Of a DNA stretch of 64,000 nt, positions 1 through 8,006 are shown one piece after another; within the stretch, counting starts at the first letter, position 1; each line of letters opens with the position of its first letter. The translations under genes were made by a program, and so were the position numbers. Origin of the DNA: Microbacterium halotolerans (lineage in GTDB: Bacteria > Actinomycetota > Actinomycetes > Actinomycetales > Microbacteriaceae). The stretch spans positions 1,867,736 through 1,931,735 of the forward strand of contig NZ_KZ984051.1 in assembly GCF_003569805.1 (NCBI RefSeq), in the 5' to 3' direction. The notes under the pieces were generated by a model. It worked only from the letters and a program-made list of their open reading frames with translations, searched no databases and had not been told where the DNA came from.

Positions 1-128
1 AATGTCACGCCCCGCGCGGCAAGCGCGTGGGCGGTGGCGCCGCCGGTGGAGCCGGTTGCGCCGGTGATGAGGATGTCGGGTGAGATCGTGATGATGGCTC
101 CTTCAGATATCAGGGTGGCGCAGGCCAT
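1..128 (-). CDS. NmrA/SDR-like NAD(P)-binding protein, N-terminal part only
   Basis: Only the first ~42 codons are in the window; the gene runs off the left edge. The reverse strand reads ILITGATGSTGGATAHALA, the glycine-rich Rossmann loop of NmrA-like/atypical SDR proteins that bind NAD(P)H. It follows the tetR gene on the same strand and overlaps its last codons, so the two are probably co-transcribed. The start is unclear. The in-frame ATG at 128 lies inside tetR, while the best ribosome site (GAAGGAG, about 100-106) sits downstream of that ATG and is followed only by ATC/ACG codons. Either the ATG at 128 is used without that site or a non-standard start is used. The family is well supported by the loop; substrate unknown. 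Confidence 0.6.
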   Translation of the reverse strand, partial: MACATLISEGAIITISPDILITGATGSTGGATAHALAARGVT

Positions 129-654
129 CGGAGAGGATGTGGGACCAGTCCTCATCGATGTCCGCGATTCCGGATGTCACAACGAGGTGGCAGAGCTGCC
201 CGTACGCGATGAACCGCTGCACGTCGCGGTCGTCGGCGCCGGAGCGCTGCTTTGCGAACCGCGTGATCTGTGCGAGTCCGGCACGCAGGGCGTCGCCGAT
301 AGCCGGGACCGTCGCGACCGACTGTGCGTGCACCTGGATGAGCAGCAGTGTGCGGTCTGCAATGAGCTCGGCATACGCGTCGCCCATCGCCTCGAGCGTC
401 GCGGCGGGGGAGTCGACAACGGGCGCCGCGTCGAGGGCGAGCTCGATGCGGTCGAAGCATTCGTGGATGGCGGTGACGAAGAGAGCCTCTTTGCCTCCGA
501 ACAGTTTGAGCACATACGCGCTCGAGATACCCGCTTCGCGCGCGATGTCGGTGACCGTGGTGCCTGCGTATCCGCCGCGGGAGAATGCGACGAGAGCCGC
601 GTTCACGATGACGGGACGTCGAGCATCGGCTGAGGAGAGACGTCGTTGCGACAT
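103..654 (-). CDS. TetR/AcrR family transcriptional regulator
   Basis: A 183-residue repressor. The N-terminal helix-turn-helix lies at about residues 15-55 (TTVTDIAREAGISSAYVLKLF), followed by an all-helical ligand-binding/dimerisation domain of usual TetR length. The chosen start (ATG at 654) gives the standard short N-terminus ahead of the HTH; longer in-frame starts only add low-complexity sequence. A perfect inverted repeat abuts the start codon and fits an autoregulatory operator. The NmrA-like gene downstream overlaps its 3' end and is the likely target. The inducing ligand cannot be read from the sequence. Confidence 0.9.
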   Translation of the reverse strand: MSQRRLSSADARRPVIVNAALVAFSRGGYAGTTVTDIAREAGISSAYVLKLFGGKEALFVTAIHECFDRIELALDAAPVVDSPAATLEAMGDAYAELIADRTLLLIQVHAQSVATVPAIGDALRAGLAQITRFAKQRSGADDRDVQRFIAYGQLCHLVVTSGIADIDEDWSHILSDGLRHPDI

Positions 655-674
655 GTGAGTGACTGTACACTCAC
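655..674. promoter_or_regulatory. Putative TetR operator
   Basis: GTGAGTG-N6-CACTCAC, a perfect 7-bp inverted repeat touching the tetR start codon. The position and 20-bp size fit TetR autoregulation. The assignment is inferred. Confidence 0.6.
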
Positions 675-748
675 TCATTGTGATGTGCAACGCATGCGTG
701 GTGTCGGCCGCAGGTCCAGGGCGTTCGCGCAGTTCCGGCGCGCATGCA

Positions 749-782
749 GTGCCCGCCCTCGACTGGTCCCGAGGGCGGGCAC
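749..782. terminator. Hairpin terminator after VOC gene
   Basis: Perfect 13-bp arms (GTGCCCGCCCTCG / CGAGGGCGGGCAC) around an 8-nt loop. It lies 50 bp after the stop of the leftward VOC gene and before the tetR promoter. There is no T tract, as is common in high-GC actinobacteria. Confidence 0.7.
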
Positions 783-832
783 TCGTCGTGCGCCCGGGGC
801 GGAGGCCGCCGATCCCGCGCACGGGCAGGGTG

Positions 833-1240
833 CTACGAAGTCTGCTGCGCGAACCGCTCGCGGGCATCGGGACGGGTCGGGGTGAAGAAGTTGATCAGCG
901 TGCCGTCCGGATCCCGGAGGAGGAGCGATCGGTTGCCCCACGGCATGTCCGTGGGTTCGTTGACGAACGTGTCGACGACATCGCGGAGTGCGCGATGCGT
1001 TTCGTCGACATCGTCGACGAGGAAGTCGAGCGCGACACTGCGATTGGACCGCGCTTCGGCGGCGTTCTCGCCGAGCAGAGGCACTGTCTGCGTGCTGGCG
1101 ATCGCCAGCGTGCCGGTCGGGGTGCGAAGCTCGGCGAACAGCGGGTGCGGGCGCACGGCGGTGATTCCGGTCGCGGTCTCGTAGAACTCGACCAATGCGT
1201 CGACGTCGTCGGTGAAGATCCGCGTGGCGGCAAGATTCAT
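833..1240 (-). CDS. VOC (glyoxalase/bleomycin-resistance fold) family protein
   Basis: A 135-residue single-chain VOC protein starting MNLAATRIFTDDVDALVEFY, the typical first beta-alpha unit, and containing FLVDDVDET and the terminal LLLRDPDGTLINFF strand common to the family. VOC proteins are metal-dependent lyases, dioxygenases or drug-binding proteins; the substrate here is unknown. The start at 1240 is preceded by GGAGAG. The gene diverges from a WYL-domain regulator, with a perfect palindrome between them, so it is probably that regulator's target. Confidence 0.88.
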   Translation of the reverse strand: MNLAATRIFTDDVDALVEFYETATGITAVRPHPLFAELRTPTGTLAIASTQTVPLLGENAAEARSNRSVALDFLVDDVDETHRALRDVVDTFVNEPTDMPWGNRSLLLRDPDGTLINFFTPTRPDARERFAQQTS

Positions 1241-1310
1241 CAGGAACTCTCCTCGCGGGTATCGGATGGGAAGCGACCAGCAGGCCCGGCCGCCGTCAAC
1301 GACGCTACGA

Positions 1311-1341
1311 CCAATACCGGGCGAAACTCGTCCGGTATTGG
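1311..1341. promoter_or_regulatory. Operator palindrome between VOC and WYL genes
   Basis: CCAATACCGG-N11-CCGGTATTGG: perfect 10-bp arms whose centres are 21 bp (two helical turns) apart. It is the only strong dyad in this divergent intergenic region and lies 15 bp before the WYL start, so it is the likely binding site of the WYL regulator. Confidence 0.65.
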
Positions 1342-1355
1342 GAGATGATGGGAGC

Positions 1356-2318
1356 ATGTCTGATCCGACCGCTCGTGCGCTGCAACTGCTGGAGCTGCTT
1401 CAGTCCGCCCACCAGCGCGGCGTGAGGGAGCTGTCGGAGCGTCTCGGTGTCGACGAACGCACTGTGCGCCGTGATGTGGCACGACTGGCTGACCTCGGGG
1501 TGCGCATCGAGTCCGTGCGCGGCCGGTACGGCGGGTATCGCCTGGCGCCCGGTCAGCATGCCGTCCCCATCGCCTTCAGTGCCGAAGAGCTGGTGGCGCT
1601 GCACACCGGACTCGCCCATGCTCTGGCGGACCCGAGCACACCGGACGTCTCCCTGCACACGGCGTTGGCCAAGATCAGACGCAGCGTCCGGCGGGAGGAC
1701 GAACAGAGCATCGACTCCGTACTCAGGCTGATACCGGACCACGTCGATCGGCCGCTGAACATCCCCGAACCGGCTGTGATCCTCGCAGTCGCGGAGTCCA
1801 TCCGGCGCCGAAACGTCCTCGACCTGCGCTATCGCAATCGCGAGGGGACTCCGTCGCGCCGGAAAGTGCACCCGTACCGGATCGATCGGCACGCGGGGAG
1901 GTGGTACCTCGTCGCGTTCGACACTGCGGTCGGCGAGGAGCGGATCTTCCGACTCGACCGGATCGACTCGGCCCGCGTAGTCTCGCAGGCGTTCCAGCCG
2001 TCACACAGCGTGTCGGACGTCTCGCTTGCGGACCGCTTTGCCGCCGCCGGCTACCGATGGACCGCGGTGCTGCGTATTCGTGCCGCTGAGGCGAATATCC
2101 GGTCCCACTTGCCCGCGAGCATCGCGCGCCTGGAGGTGCTGGATCAGACGAGCGATGAGTCGGGTGCGCCGTGGCATCGCGCCGAGATCCACGCCGAGCG
2201 CCTCGACTGGCTTCCTCCGATCATCGCCGCACTCGACGGCGACGTGATCGTCGACAGCCCAGAAGAACTCCACGACCTCGTCCGCGCGACAGCGAAGAAG
2301 ATGCTCGACTCGATATGA
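1356..2318 (+). CDS. YafY-type HTH/WYL-domain transcriptional regulator
   Basis: A 320-residue protein. A DeoR-like HTH occupies residues ~5-60 (REL SERLGVDERTVRRD). The WYL domain is at ~140-215, with the literal W-Y-L signature at 183-185 and a downstream RIFRLDRI segment, followed by a WCX-type C-terminal extension. WYL regulators sense small ligands or nucleic acids through this domain. The ATG at 1356 follows GGGAG and removes a 48-residue N-terminal tail lacking family features. It is divergent from the VOC gene, with a dyad between the two starts. Confidence 0.92.
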   Translation: MSDPTARALQLLELLQSAHQRGVRELSERLGVDERTVRRDVARLADLGVRIESVRGRYGGYRLAPGQHAVPIAFSAEELVALHTGLAHALADPSTPDVSLHTALAKIRRSVRREDEQSIDSVLRLIPDHVDRPLNIPEPAVILAVAESIRRRNVLDLRYRNREGTPSRRKVHPYRIDRHAGRWYLVAFDTAVGEERIFRLDRIDSARVVSQAFQPSHSVSDVSLADRFAAAGYRWTAVLRIRAAEANIRSHLPASIARLEVLDQTSDESGAPWHRAEIHAERLDWLPPIIAALDGDVIVDSPEELHDLVRATAKKMLDSI

Positions 2319-2408
2319 GTGTGTCGGAGCGAGGACGATCCCGATGGCTGCGGTTGGGATGCTGCGTCTCCTACTTTCGCCCTTGAGCCGTCAACAGGAT
2401 CGTTATGT

Positions 2409-2454
2409 GACCTGCCGCGGCTTCTTGCCGATGAGCGAGCAGCCGCGGCAGGTC
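2409..2454. terminator. Bidirectional hairpin terminator
   Basis: Perfect 14-bp arms (GACCTGCCGCGGCT and its complement) with an 18-nt loop, between the convergent WYL regulator and alpha/beta hydrolase genes. Confidence 0.75.
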
Positions 2455-2460
2455 GGATCG

Positions 2461-3339
2461 TCAACGGCGCAGCAGGGCGCGCAGCTGCGCGATGATCTCC
2501 GTCGGCGCTTCCTCGGGCATGAAATGGCCGGCGCTCAGTGTGCGGTGCTCGAGGTCGGGAGCCCATGCGCCCCACAATGAGGCGGCGTCGTAGCCGAGGG
2601 AAGCGCCCCAGTCCTGCTGGATGACCGTGACCGGCATCGTCAGAGTCCTCCCCGCCGCACGGTCCTCCTGGTCGTGGACCACATCGATGCCTGCAGATGC
2701 CCGATAGTCGGCCACGATCGACGTGACGGCCGCAGCCGAGGCTCGCAGATACTCCGTTCGGTACTCCTCAGGGATCGCCGCTGGGTCGGACACCCAGCCG
2801 TCGATGAATGACGCGAAGAAAGCGTCGGCGGTGGCTCGGATCATGGGCTCCGGAACGCCCGCCGGCTGCGCCATCAGGTAGAGGTGCCACGCCACTTTGG
2901 CGTCGGCGCCGCGCAGGATGCTCCACATGTCCAGCGTCGGCAGCACGTCCAGCGAGAGCAGGTGCGTCACCGCCGCCGGGTGATCGAGAGCCGCGCGGAA
3001 GGCGACGAGTGCGCCACGATCGTGTCCGGCGAGCGCGAAAGCGTCGTGGCCGAGCCGGCGCGCCAGTGCGACGATGTCGGCTGCCATCGTGCGCTTCGAG
3101 TACGTGTTCTCGTCCGACTCATCCGGATGGTCGCTCGCGCCGTAGCCGCGCAGGTCGGGGCAGATGACCGTGTGATCGGTGGCGAGGTCGGCAGCCACCG
3201 AGCGCCACATCAGATGCGTCTCGGGGAAGCCGTGCAGGAGGACCACGGCCGGGCCGGTTCCTGCGACGGCCACATTGAGCGATACACCGGGTGCGGTCTC
3301 GATGCGCTGGTAGGTGAAGCCGGGGATGGTGAGGGTCAT
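2461..3339 (-). CDS. Alpha/beta hydrolase, epoxide hydrolase / haloacetate dehalogenase type
   Basis: A 292-residue soluble alpha/beta hydrolase. The oxyanion segment HGFPE is at 36-40. The nucleophile elbow is GHDRG with Asp107, and GHFMPEEAP near the C-terminus supplies the catalytic His. Asp as nucleophile places it with epoxide hydrolases and haloalkanoate dehalogenases rather than serine esterases; HDRG together with PEEAP resembles haloacetate dehalogenases. The exact substrate is not determinable. The start at 3339 gives the usual short N-terminus. It diverges from the BTAD-domain regulator at 3427, a plausible regulator. Confidence 0.88.
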   Translation of the reverse strand: MTLTIPGFTYQRIETAPGVSLNVAVAGTGPAVVLLHGFPETHLMWRSVAADLATDHTVICPDLRGYGASDHPDESDENTYSKRTMAADIVALARRLGHDAFALAGHDRGALVAFRAALDHPAAVTHLLSLDVLPTLDMWSILRGADAKVAWHLYLMAQPAGVPEPMIRATADAFFASFIDGWVSDPAAIPEEYRTEYLRASAAAVTSIVADYRASAGIDVVHDQEDRAAGRTLTMPVTVIQQDWGASLGYDAASLWGAWAPDLEHRTLSAGHFMPEEAPTEIIAQLRALLRR

Positions 3340-3426
3340 TGTCCTGATGCTCCGATTCGGTTGGGGTGCTGCCAGCATCCGCGGCAGCGATCAGCGGAAG
3401 ATCAGCGGGCGTTCTAGGCTGAGACG

Positions 3427-5268
3427 GTGAATGCTGTGGGCGTACGCGTGCTCGGTTCTCTTCAGGTCACATCGGGTGCAGACGAGATCGTCATCAGCAA
3501 GCCTCGGCTTCGTGAGCTCCTCGCGCTCCTGATCATCGGGCGTTCGCAGCCGGTGCCGAGCTGGCAGCTCATCGACGATCTCTGGGACGGTTCGCCGCCG
3601 AACAACCCGCTGGGCGCCCTGCGCACGTTCGTCGGGGAACTGCGGCGCCTCCTCGAACCCGACCGCCGACCGCATGAGAAGACGGCGCTTCTCGTCACGG
3701 AGGCAGCGGGATACTCGCTGCGTCTGCCGGACGACTCCGTCGACGTGTGGCGAGTGACGCGTCTCGTGAGTCAGGCGCATGGTGCCTCTCCCGACGCAGT
3801 CGCGTCGAAGCTGGGGGCGGCGGCCGCCGAGTGGCGCGGCGACGCGTTCGAAGAGTTCGCCGACCGCGCCTGGGCGCTGCGGCAGCGGTCACGATTCACA
3901 GCTCTGCGCGCCGATGTCAGGGAGCGACTCGCGGAGGCACAGATCTCGTGCGGCCGCGCGCAGGAGGCCGTCGCTCTCCTCGACTCCCACGTCATCGAGC
4001 ATCCGTGGCGCGAAGACGGCTGGCGTCTGCTGGCCGACGCGCTTCATCATGCGAACCGTCAGGCGGAAGCGCTCGAGGTGCTGCGTCGTGCTCGCACCGT
4101 TCTGGTCGACGATCTCGGACTCGACCCCGGCCCAGCGCTCGCCGCGGCCGAGCGGGACATTCTGAGACAGCGCGGCCCGCGTCGTTGGAGTGATGATGCG
4201 CTCACCGCGCTCGAGAAGAGCAGATCCCGTACGCGTCTGGAGGCATCGGGCGCGATTCTGTCCAGTCTCGCCGTCGCGGGCGATCTCGAGACCGTGCGAT
4301 CCCAGCGTCTCGCCGCGATTCTCGCAGCGGAGCGGATCGGCGATCCGAAGCTCACCGCGCGCGTCATCGGCGGTCTCGAAGCCCCGGGAGTATGGACGCG
4401 ATCGGATGATGCGGCGCTGGCCGACGAGGTCGTCGCGGCGGCAGAGCGTACGCTGCCGCACCTGGGGCACGGTTCTCATGCGCGCGCACGACTTCTGTCG
4501 GTGATAGCGCTTGAGGATCGGGGTGCCGCCGCCCGGGTTCGAGAGGCCGGGGAAGCCGTGCAGATCGCGCGGTCATCGGGCGATGCACTCCTGCTCTGCC
4601 TAGCGCTCAGCGGGCGGTTCATGCAGACGTTCGCCCGCGCGGGCCTCGCAGCGGAGCGCGCCGAGATCGGAGCGGAGATCATCGACGCCGCACTGCGGTC
4701 GGAGTCCGTCACCTTCGAGATCAGCGGGCGCATCATCCGTATGCAGGCGCTGTGTGCGCTCGACCGCGTCGAAGAGGCCGCGGTCGAGGCCGATGCCATC
4801 GACGACCTGGCCCGTGACGTCGAGCGCCCGCTCGCGCGCGTCTTCACCGATTGGTTCCGGCATGCCTTCCGCGGCGCGCCCGAACCCGAGTCGACCGATC
4901 AGATGCCCGGATTCTCTCGGGGCATTGGCGCCCTCAGCAGACTCATTCGCACAAGGCGGGTCGATGGCATCGATGAGGGCAGCCTCGGCCCCCACGCACC
5001 GTGGGCGATGCCGCTCGTGCATCTGCTGCAGGGCCGTCCCGATGACGCCCGCACGGCACTGCGGGACGCACCCGCCCCGCCGGCGGACCTTCTGCTCGAG
5101 ACGTACTGGGTTCTCCTGGCCTCCGCAGCGCACGAACTCGACGACGAGCACACGCTCGCCCGCGCGCGTCGAGCGCTCGAGCCTGCTCTCGGCGAACGCG
5201 CCGCAGGAAGCGGCGTGATCGATGCTGGGGACATCCGTCAGTCCTTCGCGGCATGCTCAACCGCGTAG
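3427..5268 (+). CDS. BTAD/SARP-like transcriptional regulator
   Basis: A 613-residue protein. The N-terminal winged-helix OmpR-like DNA-binding domain (~1-95: GVRVLGSLQV then the helices around LLALLIIGRSQPVPSWQLID) is followed by a bacterial transcriptional activation domain (BTAD, ~100-245, ending in GLDPGPALAAAERDIL) and a long helical C-terminal part with tetratricopeptide-like character and no ATPase motif. This is the architecture of small AfsR/SARP-like activators lacking the NB-ARC module. The start is GTG 3427; the later GTG at 3436 is also possible. It probably controls the divergent hydrolase. Its last codons run into a decayed gene fragment on the other strand. Confidence 0.85.
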   Translation: MNAVGVRVLGSLQVTSGADEIVISKPRLRELLALLIIGRSQPVPSWQLIDDLWDGSPPNNPLGALRTFVGELRRLLEPDRRPHEKTALLVTEAAGYSLRLPDDSVDVWRVTRLVSQAHGASPDAVASKLGAAAAEWRGDAFEEFADRAWALRQRSRFTALRADVRERLAEAQISCGRAQEAVALLDSHVIEHPWREDGWRLLADALHHANRQAEALEVLRRARTVLVDDLGLDPGPALAAAERDILRQRGPRRWSDDALTALEKSRSRTRLEASGAILSSLAVAGDLETVRSQRLAAILAAERIGDPKLTARVIGGLEAPGVWTRSDDAALADEVVAAAERTLPHLGHGSHARARLLSVIALEDRGAAARVREAGEAVQIARSSGDALLLCLALSGRFMQTFARAGLAAERAEIGAEIIDAALRSESVTFEISGRIIRMQALCALDRVEEAAVEADAIDDLARDVERPLARVFTDWFRHAFRGAPEPESTDQMPGFSRGIGALSRLIRTRRVDGIDEGSLGPHAPWAMPLVHLLQGRPDDARTALRDAPAPPADLLLETYWVLLASAAHELDDEHTLARARRALEPALGERAAGSGVIDAGDIRQSFAACSTA

Positions 5269-5336
5269 GTCAGGGGAATCGGGCGCGATGAACCCGTCCA
5301 GCGACATCGACACGCTGAAGAGCACCTTGCCGGCCG
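5257..5336 (-). pseudogene. N-terminal remnant of a dihydrofolate-reductase/RibD-family gene
   Basis: Right after the SRPBCC stop the reverse strand reads GKVLFSVSMSLDGFIAP before going out of register and stopping at 5257. GKV-x(4)-SMSLDGFIA is the conserved N-terminus of the RibD-C/dihydrofolate reductase family (compare the intact family member at 16780, TVTMSIDGYAA). No start codon and no other part of the protein is present. The similarity ends where the convergent BTAD gene ends, suggesting a deletion or insertion that joined the two. Family assignment rests on ~17 residues. Confidence 0.6.
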
Positions 5337-5846
5337 TCAGCGCGCCGCCTCTGTCCCTGTGATAGTCGCAACGTAGGCGGCCAAGTTGCCCAGCGTCTGC
5401 CGGCCTCCTTCGATCGCGCCGAACTTCTCGATGGCTTCGTCGCGCAGTTCCTTCGTGGGGAACACCGTGCGCATCTCGATCAGCGTCGCCTCTCCGTCAG
5501 TCTCGAAGGTGAGAACCGACTCGAAGGCGTTGGGGTCGCCGCGGTACTCTCCGTGCAGCATGGCGATCCGCATGGGCGGGGTGAGCTCGGTCCAGGTGAT
5601 CCACTCCGGATAGTCCGTCCCGTCCGGCCCGTGCATCACGAAGTCCCATACTCCGTCGACGCGGAACTCGAAGGACCGGGTTGTCGTGGTGAAGCCTTCC
5701 GGCCCCCACCACTGTGAGAGGTGCCGCACCTTTGTGAATGCTTCGAACACGAGGTCGCGCGGGGCATCGATTGATCTTGAGATCACGATCTCCTGATCTG
5801 ACGTCGCGGACTGCGATGGCGCTTCCCATCCGGATGAATCCTTCAT
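5337..5846 (-). CDS. SRPBCC/AHSA1-type (START-like) protein
   Basis: 169 residues with the AHSA1 pattern: VISRSIDAPRDLVFEAFT at the N-terminus, then LSQWWGPEGFTTT, a central WITWTELTPPMRI strand and the terminal helix GGRQTLGNLAAYV. The fold makes a hydrophobic cavity; these proteins often sit behind an ArsR-type repressor, as here. The ATG at 5846 directly abuts the ArsR stop codon (no gap), so the two are translated from one mRNA. The ligand is unknown. Confidence 0.9.
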   Translation of the reverse strand: MKDSSGWEAPSQSATSDQEIVISRSIDAPRDLVFEAFTKVRHLSQWWGPEGFTTTTRSFEFRVDGVWDFVMHGPDGTDYPEWITWTELTPPMRIAMLHGEYRGDPNAFESVLTFETDGEATLIEMRTVFPTKELRDEAIEKFGAIEGGRQTLGNLAAYVATITGTEAAR

Positions 5847-6176
5847 CTAATCCTCCTTGAGTTCCTGCACGTAGGCGTCCAAGCGGTCGAAGCTCTCGCT
5901 CCAGAACCGCTCGAACCCACCGGTCCATTCATGAACTGCCCGCAGCCCATGGGCATCGAGGCAGTAGAGGCGCTGCTTGCCCGCTCTGCGGTCACGCACC
6001 AGCCCGACCTCCCGAAGCACACGCAGGTGCTTGGACACCCCCGGTTGCGGCATCCCCAGTTCGTGGGACAGCTCGGTCACCGGCAGCTCGCGCGCCCGCA
6101 GCAGCATCAGCATCTCTCGGCGCCGCGGTTCGGCGATGGCGTTGAAGACATCCGATGTCGTCGCTGCTCGTGCCAT
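5847..6176 (-). CDS. ArsR-family winged-helix repressor
   Basis: 109 residues: DVFNAIAEPRRREMLMLL, then ELPVTELSHELGMPQPGVSKHL recognition helices and a KQRLYCLDAHGLR wing. This subgroup, paired with SRPBCC proteins, lacks the CXC metal site of true arsenic sensors, so it is not evidence of arsenic resistance. The start at 6176 is preferred because the reading frame becomes family-like from there; an ATG at 6188 is also in frame. It forms a two-gene operon with the SRPBCC gene, and an imperfect palindrome lies just upstream. Confidence 0.9.
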   Translation of the reverse strand: MARAATTSDVFNAIAEPRRREMLMLLRARELPVTELSHELGMPQPGVSKHLRVLREVGLVRDRRAGKQRLYCLDAHGLRAVHEWTGGFERFWSESFDRLDAYVQELKED

Positions 6177-6185
6177 GCTAACGAT

Positions 6186-6205
6186 CATATTCCCATATGG
6201 ATATG
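6186..6205. promoter_or_regulatory. Possible ArsR operator
   Basis: An AT-rich imperfect dyad centred on CCATATGG (6193-6200) with CATAT/ATATG flanks, 10 bp ahead of the arsR-type start. It is the only AT-rich block here and fits operator plus -10 region. Confidence 0.4.
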
Positions 6206-6386
6206 TGTCAAGCGGATTCGCCGTCAGGCGCGTCGAATGCGAGTGGCTCTTCAGGGCGTGCGCGGTTCATGGTGCCCTCCAGCGGCAGCGGCAGGCGACC
6301 AACCAGCTCCTGCGTCTGATTCGGTGAGTGGGTGGGTCAGCTCACCCAGTCGCTGCTTGTCGATCGAGTCGGGGCGGTCGCGCCGG

Positions 6387-7259
6387 TCAGTGCGCGAGTG
6401 CGGCGTAGTAGTCGGCGAGGGTGTGCGTGCCGTGGGGCTCACCGACGGAATCGGTCTGCATCCCGTCGAGGAAGAACCGCGTCAGCGATCCGGCACGGGG
6501 GCTGATCCGGTCGGCTGTCCACACCGCCGCGGACGCCAGCGGGGCTGGAACACGCGTGTATCGCGGCTTCTTGCCCGCTGCCTCGAATGCGATCCGCACG
6601 ATGTCTCGATAGGTGAGCGCCTCAGGGCCGCCGACGTCCCAGGAGCCTGCGCCGCTGCCGAGGCGGGTCGCGCAGAAATCGGCGAGGTCGGCTCCGTGAA
6701 TGGGGGAGAGGCGCACGCTGCCGTCGCCCAGGCCGAACGCCACTCCGCGTCGCGCGAGATCGTAGATCTCAGTGAGGTCGGAGAAGTATCCAGACGGGTT
6801 GACGATCTGCGCCGCGACGCGCGATCGGCTCAGCGCTTCGATGAAGGCGTGCTTGGCGCGACTGACGGCGGATGAGCCGGTGGCCGCGTTCATGACGCCG
6901 ACATAGAGGAACGAAGCGACATCCATCTGCTCCGCGAGCTCCAGGTAGCGCAGGTTCAGCAGAAAATCGATCGCCCAGGGGTCTGCTTTCTGCCGCGTCA
7001 CTCCGAGCGCGGAGACCACGTGATCCACGCCGGCCATGATGTCGGGGCGGAGATCGGCCGCGCCATCGGGCGCGATCACCCATTCGTCGACGAGCTCGGT
7101 CAGCGCAGGAGCCCCGTAGGCGCCCGGCGCTGACGCGCGGGCCTTGTCTCGCACGACCGCGCGCACAATGAAGCCCTCGTCGTGCAGACGGGCGATGATG
7201 TGGCGACCGACATAGCCGGTTGCTCCAGCGACGAGAACGCGTTTGCCGACATCGTTCAT
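6387..7259 (-). CDS. NAD(P)-binding atypical SDR / NmrA-like protein
   Basis: 290 residues. The Rossmann motif VLVAGATGYVGRHI at residues 8-21 is followed by the HVVSALGVTRQ segment, then the conserved SRAKHAFIEALSRS and VNPSGYFSDLTEI stretches of atypical SDRs (NAD-dependent epimerase/NmrA group). No classical Tyr-x3-Lys pair is evident, which suggests either a redox role with an altered site or a sensor-like role. It is downstream of, and probably co-transcribed with, the TetR gene at 7303-7923 (43-bp gap). Confidence 0.88.
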   Translation of the reverse strand: MNDVGKRVLVAGATGYVGRHIIARLHDEGFIVRAVVRDKARASAPGAYGAPALTELVDEWVIAPDGAADLRPDIMAGVDHVVSALGVTRQKADPWAIDFLLNLRYLELAEQMDVASFLYVGVMNAATGSSAVSRAKHAFIEALSRSRVAAQIVNPSGYFSDLTEIYDLARRGVAFGLGDGSVRLSPIHGADLADFCATRLGSGAGSWDVGGPEALTYRDIVRIAFEAAGKKPRYTRVPAPLASAAVWTADRISPRAGSLTRFFLDGMQTDSVGEPHGTHTLADYYAALAH

Positions 7260-7302
7260 GGTGTGCTCCTTCTGTGAGTCGGGCGCCCATCGGCGCGACC
7301 TC

Positions 7303-7923
7303 TTATGCGGCGGGGGAACTCAGGGTCCCTCGATCATCTGCGCTGACCCATGCGCGCAATGCGGTGACGGCCTCAGCCAGCGGTGCGCTCTCGTCCAACG
7401 CCCGATGAAGCAGGAACCCGTCGAGCAGGGCCGCGGCGAGTGCGGCGACTCCCTTGCGTCGCTCCTGCGACCACTGCGGCCGCTGTGCTCCGACCCAGCC
7501 TGTGATGGCGTCGCGCGCACCGGACAGGTTCTTCTGGAAGGCGGCTCCCAACTGCGAGTCGTGGCCCGCCCCGGCGACGAGCTCCGCTGCGAGCCTGACG
7601 CGCTGATCGTCTGAGGCCAGCTCTGTGATGCCGACGTGCACCGCGCTGATCGCCTCGTCGAAGTCGGCGGAGTTCAGAAGCATGCCGACGAGCGGCCCGA
7701 CCGCTCTCTCGGCGGCACGTTCCGCGAGAGCCATGCGCAGTCCGGACAGACCACCGAAGTGATAGTGGACGAGCCCCGCGTTCGACGCGCTGCGAGCAGC
7801 CACGGCACGCGTCGTCACGGCACTCCAGCCGCCTTCGACGAGCAATTCGATGCCGGCGTCGATGAGACTCTCTCGCGTGCGTTGTCCACGAGGCGATTTT
7901 GCTCGATCGCCTAAATTAGTCAT
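7303..7923 (-). CDS. TetR/AcrR family transcriptional regulator
   Basis: 206 residues. The HTH spans ~15-60 (ESLIDAGIELLVEGGWSAVT then TRAVAARSASNAGLVHYHF), with a TetR_C-like helical domain after it. It precedes the NAD(P)-binding protein in a likely operon and probably represses it. A 26-bp near-perfect palindrome covers the start codon itself, so repressor binding would block both transcription start and translation start; the message may be leaderless. Confidence 0.92.
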   Translation of the reverse strand: MTNLGDRAKSPRGQRTRESLIDAGIELLVEGGWSAVTTRAVAARSASNAGLVHYHFGGLSGLRMALAERAAERAVGPLVGMLLNSADFDEAISAVHVGITELASDDQRVRLAAELVAGAGHDSQLGAAFQKNLSGARDAITGWVGAQRPQWSQERRKGVAALAAALLDGFLLHRALDESAPLAEAVTALRAWVSADDRGTLSSPAA

Positions 7924-7936
7924 ACGACTAACTTAG
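7911..7936. promoter_or_regulatory. TetR autoregulatory operator over the start codon
   Basis: Two 11-bp arms, CTAAATTAGTC and GACTAACTTAG, separated by ATAC, with one mismatch. The inner TTAGTC/GACTAA arms are perfect. The ATG of the regulator (7923-7921) lies in the centre. Confidence 0.65.
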
Positions 7937-8006
7937 CGCATGTCGCGACCGCGTGGGACCTGCTTTCGCCGACCTCCGGAACGGCCTCGCATGACATGAT
8001 CTGACA

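Noticed and set aside
5847..6176. Arsenic-resistance operon suggested by the ArsR family name
   Set aside because: The protein lacks the metal-binding Cys pair and its partner is an SRPBCC protein.
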